A stretch of 9,318 bases of DNA from Enterovirga sp. (GTDB lineage: Bacteria > Pseudomonadota > Alphaproteobacteria > Rhizobiales > Beijerinckiaceae): positions 1 through 9,318 of the forward strand of contig JAQGJZ010000491.1 in the NCBI GenBank assembly GCA_028290385.1. The letters are read 5' to 3'. A program made the translations under genes and the position numbers. Shown piece after piece: positions 5,607 to 9,318 of this stretch (within the stretch, counting starts at the first letter, position 1; every line of letters begins with the position of its first letter). The notes beneath the pieces are model-generated. The model saw only the letters and a list, made by a program, of their open reading frames with translations, made no database searches and was not told the DNA's origin.

Positions 5607-5625
5607 CGCCTGGCGCCGCCAGGCG
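5607..5625. repeat. Inverted repeat in the divergent intergenic region
   Basis: CGCCTGGC-GCC-GCCAGGCG has two perfect 8-nt arms with a 3-nt centre. It lies between the acyltransferase gene (minus) and the small membrane protein gene (plus), where promoters for both directions would be expected. It may be an operator or a leader hairpin; in such GC-rich DNA chance is also possible. Confidence 0.4.
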
Positions 5626-5670
5626 GGCCGACCACGGTGCGGCCGCTCCGATGGCGGATCCTTGAGGGCC

Positions 5671-5829
5671 ATGCGCGACGATCCCACGCCGCCGCTCGAT
5701 TCGGACGAAGAGCTGGACCTGATCAGCCGTTCGCCGCGCTACGCCGTCCGGGCGGTGCTCCGCCGCCTGGTTTGGAGCGGGATGGTCGCCGTCCTGTTTG
5801 TCGGCGCGCTCTGGATGGTGACGCGGTAA
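5671..5829 (+). CDS. Small single-helix membrane protein (52 aa), unknown function
   Basis: A 52-residue ORF starting at ATG 5671, with a GAGG Shine-Dalgarno-like element 3 nt upstream. Residues 1-20 are acidic and hydrophilic (DDPTPPLDSDEELDLISRS). Residues 21-33 are basic and amphipathic (RYAVRAVLRRLVW). Residues 34-50 form one hydrophobic segment (SGMVAVLFVGALWMV) ending in Thr-Arg. This is the layout of a tail-anchored or N-in inner-membrane miniprotein. In-frame upstream starts exist (for example 5569), but they would add a long Arg-rich stretch that reads like non-coding GC-rich DNA. It sits between the acyltransferase and acpXL, 137 bp before acpXL on the same strand. I do not recognise a family. 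Confidence 0.6.
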   Translation: MRDDPTPPLDSDEELDLISRSPRYAVRAVLRRLVWSGMVAVLFVGALWMVTR

Positions 5830-5880
5830 GTCGCCCCCCGCTCCGGACCGCTCGCGCTCCGGCCGCGGCCGTGCCTCAGG

Positions 5881-5909
5881 TTGCCCGGGCCGGACCCGTC
5901 GTGTAATCG
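5881..5909 (+). promoter_or_regulatory. Weak promoter candidate for the acpXL operon
   Basis: TTGCCC (5881-5886) and TAATCG (5904-5909), 17 bp apart, give the best spacing. TGTAAT (5902-5907) is a better -10, with five of six consensus bases, but only 15 bp from the same -35. Transcription would then start about 50 nt before the acpXL ATG. The evidence is consensus matching only. Confidence 0.25.
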
Positions 5910-5966
5910 GTCGCGCTCACCCGAGCCCGCGCTGCGGCGCCAAGGGGCTCACGAGAGATTCGAGTT

Positions 5967-6248
5967 ATGTCGTCCACTTTCGAGACGGTCGCGGGCATCA
6001 TTTCCGAGACCGCCGACATCCCGCGCGAGTCGATCACGCCCGAGAGCCACGCGATCGACGATCTCGGCATCGACTCCCTCGCCTTCCTCGACATCGCGTT
6101 CGCGATCGACAAGGCCTTCGGCATCAAGCTGCCGCTGGAGCAGTGGACCCAGGAGGTCAACGAGGGGAAGACGCCCGCGGAGGAGTACTTCGTGATCCAC
6201 AACCTCGTTTCGCGGATCGACGCGCTCGTCGCGGCCAAGAACAGCTGA
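5967..6248 (+). CDS. acpXL: AcpXL, acyl carrier protein for very-long-chain fatty acid of lipid A
   Basis: A 93-residue acidic carrier protein, longer than the housekeeping AcpP (about 78) and matching rhizobial AcpXL (about 92). The 4'-phosphopantetheine serine is Ser37 in the [15 protein letters not shown] motif. The C-terminal part, [34 protein letters not shown], is the AcpXL signature and differs from AcpP. In Rhizobium and Brucella, AcpXL carries the 27-hydroxyoctacosanoate-type chain that ends up on lipid A. It is the first gene of the plus-strand cluster, 68 bp before the dehydratase. A GAGAG sequence about 10 nt before the ATG may serve as a weak ribosome binding site. The dedicated fabZ and fabF neighbours make the assignment secure. 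Confidence 0.97.
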   Translation: MSSTFETVAGIISETADIPRESITPESHAIDDLGIDSLAFLDIAFAIDKAFGIKLPLEQWTQEVNEGKTPAEEYFVIHNLVSRIDALVAAKNS

Positions 6249-6316
6249 TCTCGCCCGCTTCAATCCGGCTTCGCAGGAGGGTCGCTCCGCTCACCTGCCC
6301 CACCCGGTCCTGAGCC

Positions 6317-6781
6317 ATGCGCCTCGAATATTTCGAGATGATCGACCGGGTGGCTGAGCTCGACCGCGCGGCCCGCCGCCTTGCGGCGCGCTCGACCGTG
6401 CCGGATAGCAGCCCGGTCTTCGAAGGCCACTTTCCCGACCACCCGCTCGTGCCCGGCGTGCTCCTGACGGAGACGATGGCGCAGGCCTCCGGCTATCTCA
6501 TCCTGGCCCTCACCGATTATGTCGCGATGCCGTTCCTGATGGCCGTGGACAAGGCGCGATTCCGCGACTTCGTCGCCCCCGGGGCGGCGCTCGAGATCGA
6601 CGCGCGCCTTGAGCACGAGGGCTCCGGCTACATGGCCACGAAGGCGAGCATCACCTCGGGCGGCAAGCGCATCGCGGATGCCGAGCTGCGCTTCCGCACC
6701 ATGCCGTTCCCGCCCGGCCTGAGCGCGCGCATGAAGGGTCAGGCGCGGCGCATCGGCCTGCCCGTCGAGGACGCGGCATGA
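6317..6781 (+). CDS. fabZ: FabZ-like 3-hydroxyacyl-ACP dehydratase of the VLCFA cluster
   Basis: A 154-residue hot-dog-fold dehydratase that removes water from 3-hydroxyacyl chains on the carrier protein. The catalytic pair is His38 in FEGHFPDHPLVPGVLLTE and Glu52 in the same block, as in FabZ. The FLMAVDKARFRDFVAPG segment (72-88) is the usual FabZ core, and the last 20 or so residues are a basic extension. The ATG at 6317 has no strong Shine-Dalgarno; an AGGAGGG lies about 35 nt upstream, too far to serve it. Its TGA stop overlaps the start of the next gene (ATGA), implying translational coupling. By position it matches the fabZXL of rhizobial acpXL clusters, and it probably works on chains longer than C16-C18 rather than in general fatty acid synthesis. 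Confidence 0.93.
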   Translation: MRLEYFEMIDRVAELDRAARRLAARSTVPDSSPVFEGHFPDHPLVPGVLLTETMAQASGYLILALTDYVAMPFLMAVDKARFRDFVAPGAALEIDARLEHEGSGYMATKASITSGGKRIADAELRFRTMPFPPGLSARMKGQARRIGLPVEDAA

Positions 6782-7911
6782 GCCGCGCCGTCGTCGTCAC
6801 CGGGATCGGCCTCGTGTCGAGCCTCGGGGAAGGAATTGCGCCCCATCTCGCAGCGCTCGCCTCCCCGCCCGAGCCGCAGGTCGATGCCGAGCGTTTCGCG
6901 CCCTATCCCGTGCATCCGATGCCGGCGATCGAGTGGGATCGGCAGATCGCGAAGAAATCCGACCAGCGGCAGATGGAGCCCTGGCAGCGGCTTGGCGTCT
7001 ATACGGCGGGGCTCGCGCTGGAAGAGGCCGGCCTGCGCGGCGACGTCGAGGCCAAGGCCCGCATGCAGATGATCGTCGCGGCCGGCGGCGGCGAGCGCGA
7101 CTATGCGGTCGACGGCCAGATCCTCACGGGGCTGAGGGGCGCGGCCGATCCCGGCGCGTTCCTCAACGAGCGGCTGATGAGCGATCTCCGGCCGACGCTG
7201 TTTCTGGCCCAGCTCTCCAACCTGCTCGCCGGCAACATCTCGATCGTGCACGGCGTCACGGGCGCCTCGCGCACGTTCATGGGCGAGGAGATGTCCGGCG
7301 TCGACGCGCTCAGGATCGCCCAGGCGCGCATCGCTTCGGGCCAGGTCGACGCGATGCTGGTCGGCAGCTCCTACAACGCCGAGCGCTGCGATTCCCTGCT
7401 GATCTTCGAGCTCGGCGGCTACCTCTGGAAGAAGCCCTTCCGGTCCGTCTGGGACCGGCCGGCCGATGGCGGCGGGCTGATCCTCGGCTCCGGCGCGGGG
7501 TTCCTGGTTCTGGAAGCGCGGGAGCATGCGGAACGCCGCGGCGCCGCGATCCGGGCGGAGCTCCAGCCCGTGAAGGCTGCGCGCACGCGGCGCGACCCCG
7601 GCGCGGTCACGTCCGCGCTCGCCCATCTCTGGCGGGAAAGCGCCGTGCCCGAAGGCGCGACGATCCTGTCCGGTGCCACCGGCATTTCGGGCCCGACCGA
7701 CGAGGAGCGGGCAGCGCTGGCGCAGGTCGCACCGGGCGCGCCGCTGCACGCCGTCGGTGACCTCCTCGGTCATCCGCTCGAAGCCGCAGCGGCTGTCTCG
7801 GCCGCGCTCGCGGCCGCGCTCGTCGCGTCCGGCCAGGCGACGGATGTCGCCGCGACCTGCGTCGGACATCGCCGCGGCGAAGGCTTGGTCCGCCTCACCC
7901 GGGCGCAGTAG
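6778..7911 (+). CDS. fabF2XL: FabF2XL-type ketosynthase homologue lacking the catalytic cysteine
   Basis: A 377-residue thiolase-fold protein, shorter than standard FabF (about 413). It keeps the N-terminal VVVTGIGLVSSLG strand and the GGGLILGSGAGFLVLE segment (231-246). Ungapped alignment of EEMSGVDALRIAQARIASGQVD to the FabF active-site helix places Glu171 (codon GAG, 7288-7290) where the nucleophilic Cys should be. The first catalytic His (FabF NAHGT) is replaced in SGATGISGPTDEE (298-310), and the Lys of KSMTGH is missing, but the second His survives as His332 in LLGHPLEAA. The remembered Rhizobium FabF2XL also has GEE at this point, so the loss is likely a family trait rather than local decay. 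It overlaps fabZ by 4 bp and is 8 bp before fabF1. The likely role is a chain-length-factor-like partner of FabF1, possibly with decarboxylating activity. Confidence 0.92.
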   Translation: MSRAVVVTGIGLVSSLGEGIAPHLAALASPPEPQVDAERFAPYPVHPMPAIEWDRQIAKKSDQRQMEPWQRLGVYTAGLALEEAGLRGDVEAKARMQMIVAAGGGERDYAVDGQILTGLRGAADPGAFLNERLMSDLRPTLFLAQLSNLLAGNISIVHGVTGASRTFMGEEMSGVDALRIAQARIASGQVDAMLVGSSYNAERCDSLLIFELGGYLWKKPFRSVWDRPADGGGLILGSGAGFLVLEAREHAERRGAAIRAELQPVKAARTRRDPGAVTSALAHLWRESAVPEGATILSGATGISGPTDEERAALAQVAPGAPLHAVGDLLGHPLEAAAAVSAALAAALVASGQATDVAATCVGHRRGEGLVRLTRAQ

Positions 7912-7919
7912 AACGTCCC

Positions 7920-9203
7920 ATGGCACAGGCTGACACGGACAGATTCGGTCGCCCCCTGGTCGTGGTGACCGGGATGGGGATCGTCACCTCGCTCGGACGC
8001 GGGCAGTCCGAGAACTGGGCCGCGCTCACGGCAGGCCGGTCCGGCATCCATGCGATCACGCGGTTCTCGACCGAGAACCTGCGCACCCGCATCGCCGGAA
8101 CGGTGGACTTTGAGCCCGTCGACCCGCTCTGCGCGCCGATGCTGTCCGAACGCCTTGGCGAGCTCGCGGCCGAGGAGGCCGTTGCGCAGGCGGCCTTCCC
8201 TCGCAAGGGCGAGTTTCCCGGCCCGCTCTTCGTGGCGGTGCCGCCCGTCGAGGTGGAATGGCCGCAGCGGCGCGCCCTGGCCGAGGCGGCCGCGGCTGAC
8301 GGCGACGTGACCTACACGCAGCTTCTGGCCGGCGCGTCGACGCGCCGCTTCGATTCCTGGCACGACCTTTTCACCTTCGGCACGGTGGCGGACCGGATCG
8401 CTGATCGGTTCGGCACGCTCGGTTCTCCGATCTCGCTCTCGACCGCCTGCTCCTCGGGCGCGACCGCGATCCAGCTCGGCGTCGAGGCGATCCGGCGTGG
8501 CGAGGCCGAGGCCGCGCTGTGCATCGGCACCGACGGCTCGGTGAACCCGGAATCGCTCGTCCGCTTCTCGCTGCTGTCCGCCCTCTCCACCCAGAACAAC
8601 CCGCCCGAGAGCGCGGCAAAGCCTTTCGCCAAGAACCGCGACGGCTTCGTCATGGGCGAGGGCGCGGCCGCCCTGGTGCTCGAGAGCGCGGCCTCCGCGC
8701 GGGCCCGCGGCGCGCGCATCCTCGGCTTCGTGCTCGGCTGCGGCGAAAAGGGCGACGGCTTCCATCGCACCCGCTCGAGCCCCGACGGCGCGCCGATCAT
8801 CGCGGCCATCCAGGAGGCGATCGACGACGCGGGGCTCACGCCGGACGACATCGACTACGTGAACGCGCACGGCACGGGCACGCCCGAGAACGACAAGATG
8901 GAAGCGCTCGGCTGCATGAAGGTGATGGGCGAGCGGATGGGCACCGTTCCGATCTCGTCCAACAAGTCGATGGTCGGCCACACGCTCACGGCGGCGGGCG
9001 CCGTCGAGGCGGTCGTTTCGCTGATGACGATCGCTGGCGGCCGCCTGCCGCCGACGATCAACTACGCCGTGCCGGATCCGGCGATCCCGCTCGACGTCGT
9101 CCCCAACGCCGCGCGTGACGCGTCGGTGCGCTTTGTCCTGTCGAACTCCTTCGGGTTCGGCGGCCAGAACACCTGCCTGGTTCTCGGAGCCGAGCCGAAA
9201 TGA
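7920..9203 (+). CDS. fabF1XL: FabF1XL-type beta-ketoacyl-ACP synthase II (catalytic)
   Basis: A 427-residue condensing enzyme with the complete Cys-His-His set: Cys177 in STACSSGA, His317 in NAHGTGTPEND and His354 in NKSMVGHTL, with Lys349 also present. It would condense malonyl-ACP with an acyl-AcpXL chain, the elongation step of VLCFA synthesis in the cytoplasm. Residues about 95-170 (including VTYTQLLAGAS and RFDSWHDLFTFG) differ strongly from E. coli FabF; this region normally contributes to the dimer interface and acyl tunnel, which fits long substrates or a heteromeric partner. The C-terminal SNSFGFGGQNTCLVL is typical. It lies directly after the Cys-less FabF2 and overlaps the following reductase start by 4 bp, so the genes are co-translated. 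The family is certain, and the VLCFA role is assigned from the cluster. Confidence 0.96.
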   Translation: MAQADTDRFGRPLVVVTGMGIVTSLGRGQSENWAALTAGRSGIHAITRFSTENLRTRIAGTVDFEPVDPLCAPMLSERLGELAAEEAVAQAAFPRKGEFPGPLFVAVPPVEVEWPQRRALAEAAAADGDVTYTQLLAGASTRRFDSWHDLFTFGTVADRIADRFGTLGSPISLSTACSSGATAIQLGVEAIRRGEAEAALCIGTDGSVNPESLVRFSLLSALSTQNNPPESAAKPFAKNRDGFVMGEGAAALVLESAASARARGARILGFVLGCGEKGDGFHRTRSSPDGAPIIAAIQEAIDDAGLTPDDIDYVNAHGTGTPENDKMEALGCMKVMGERMGTVPISSNKSMVGHTLTAAGAVEAVVSLMTIAGGRLPPTINYAVPDPAIPLDVVPNAARDASVRFVLSNSFGFGGQNTCLVLGAEPK

Positions 9204-9318
9204 GCGAGGCTGCTTCGAGGCGCGTCCTCGTCACGGGCGGAGGCCGCGGCGTCGGCGCCGCCATCGTGGCCCAGCTCGCCGGGGCCGGGTTCGACGTGGA
9301 TTTCACCTACCGGAACTC
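9200..9318 (+). CDS. SDR-family (FabG-like) reductase, truncated by window end
   Basis: The first 39 codons of a gene continue past the window. It starts at ATG 9200 and overlaps the fabF1 stop as ATGA. The N-terminus RRVLVTGGGRGVGAAIVAQLAGAGFDVDFTYRN is a classical short-chain dehydrogenase Rossmann start: TGGGRGVG at residues 12-19 binds the cofactor, and FTYRN, with Arg after the second strand, resembles NADPH-preferring FabG proteins. The most likely role is the 3-oxoacyl-ACP reductase of the VLCFA cycle. The catalytic Ser-Tyr-Lys would be beyond the window, so an enoyl reductase or another SDR cannot be excluded. Known Rhizobium/Brucella clusters have a zinc alcohol dehydrogenase-type gene after fabF1, so this may be a variant order. 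Confidence 0.88.
   Translation, partial: MSEAASRRVLVTGGGRGVGAAIVAQLAGAGFDVDFTYRN

Noticed and set aside
6739..8981. Two overlapping minus-strand open frames of about 400 codons opposite the fabF genes.
   Set aside because: They are shadows of the fabF2 and fabF1 coding frames, with no recognisable domains and Arg/Ala-biased composition.
1..9318. CRISPR arrays, insertion sequences, phage genes or toxin-antitoxin pairs.
   Set aside because: No regularly spaced repeats, transposase or phage motifs, or paired small ORFs of that kind were seen; the codon style is uniform across the window.

Overview
The window is high-GC DNA that fits an alphaproteobacterium of the order Hyphomicrobiales (Rhizobiales). 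The main evidence is an AcpXL-type locus for very-long-chain fatty acid (VLCFA) lipid A synthesis. A tRNA-His gene that lacks an encoded G-1 and carries A73, the variant known from alphaproteobacteria, agrees with this. The genus cannot be fixed from sequence alone; methylobacteria-like or related families are plausible.

Left part (1-2605, minus strand): read in the direction of transcription, a NUDIX hydrolase, a tartrate/D-malate-type decarboxylating dehydrogenase (ttuC/dmlA family) and a DMT/EamA permease. The last two are separated by 9 bp and lie in the same reading frame.

Middle (2606-4623): an 18-bp inverted repeat precedes tRNA-His (GTG), which faces an SRAP/YedK-type DNA-protein crosslink sensor gene. 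A perfect 18-bp palindrome covers the stop codon of that gene. A 384-bp leader region with an AT-rich palindrome and a hairpin precedes a cold-shock protein gene that ends in a textbook rho-independent terminator. A 72-residue protein of unknown function follows. It converges on the next gene across two back-to-back inverted repeats, one of which has the same 7-nt arms as the palindrome at the SRAP stop codon.

Right part (4624-9318): a minus-strand LpxL/HtrB-like acyltransferase is divergent from a small one-helix membrane protein. Then comes the plus-strand cluster acpXL - fabZ-like dehydratase - fabF2-like - fabF1-like - SDR reductase (cut by the window end). ATGA overlaps (fabZ/fabF2 and fabF1/SDR) and an 8-bp gap indicate one translationally coupled operon. 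The likely division of labour is: AcpXL carries the growing chain, FabF1 condenses, the SDR reduces the ketone, and the FabZ-like enzyme dehydrates. FabF2 has lost the catalytic cysteine (Glu171 in its place) and one catalytic histidine, so it probably acts as a chain-length-factor-like or decarboxylating partner of FabF1. An acyltransferase would then move the finished C26-C30 chain onto lipid A.

The most interesting points are the catalytic/non-catalytic ketosynthase pair, the SDR following fabF1, and the shared-arm palindromes at converging 3' ends.
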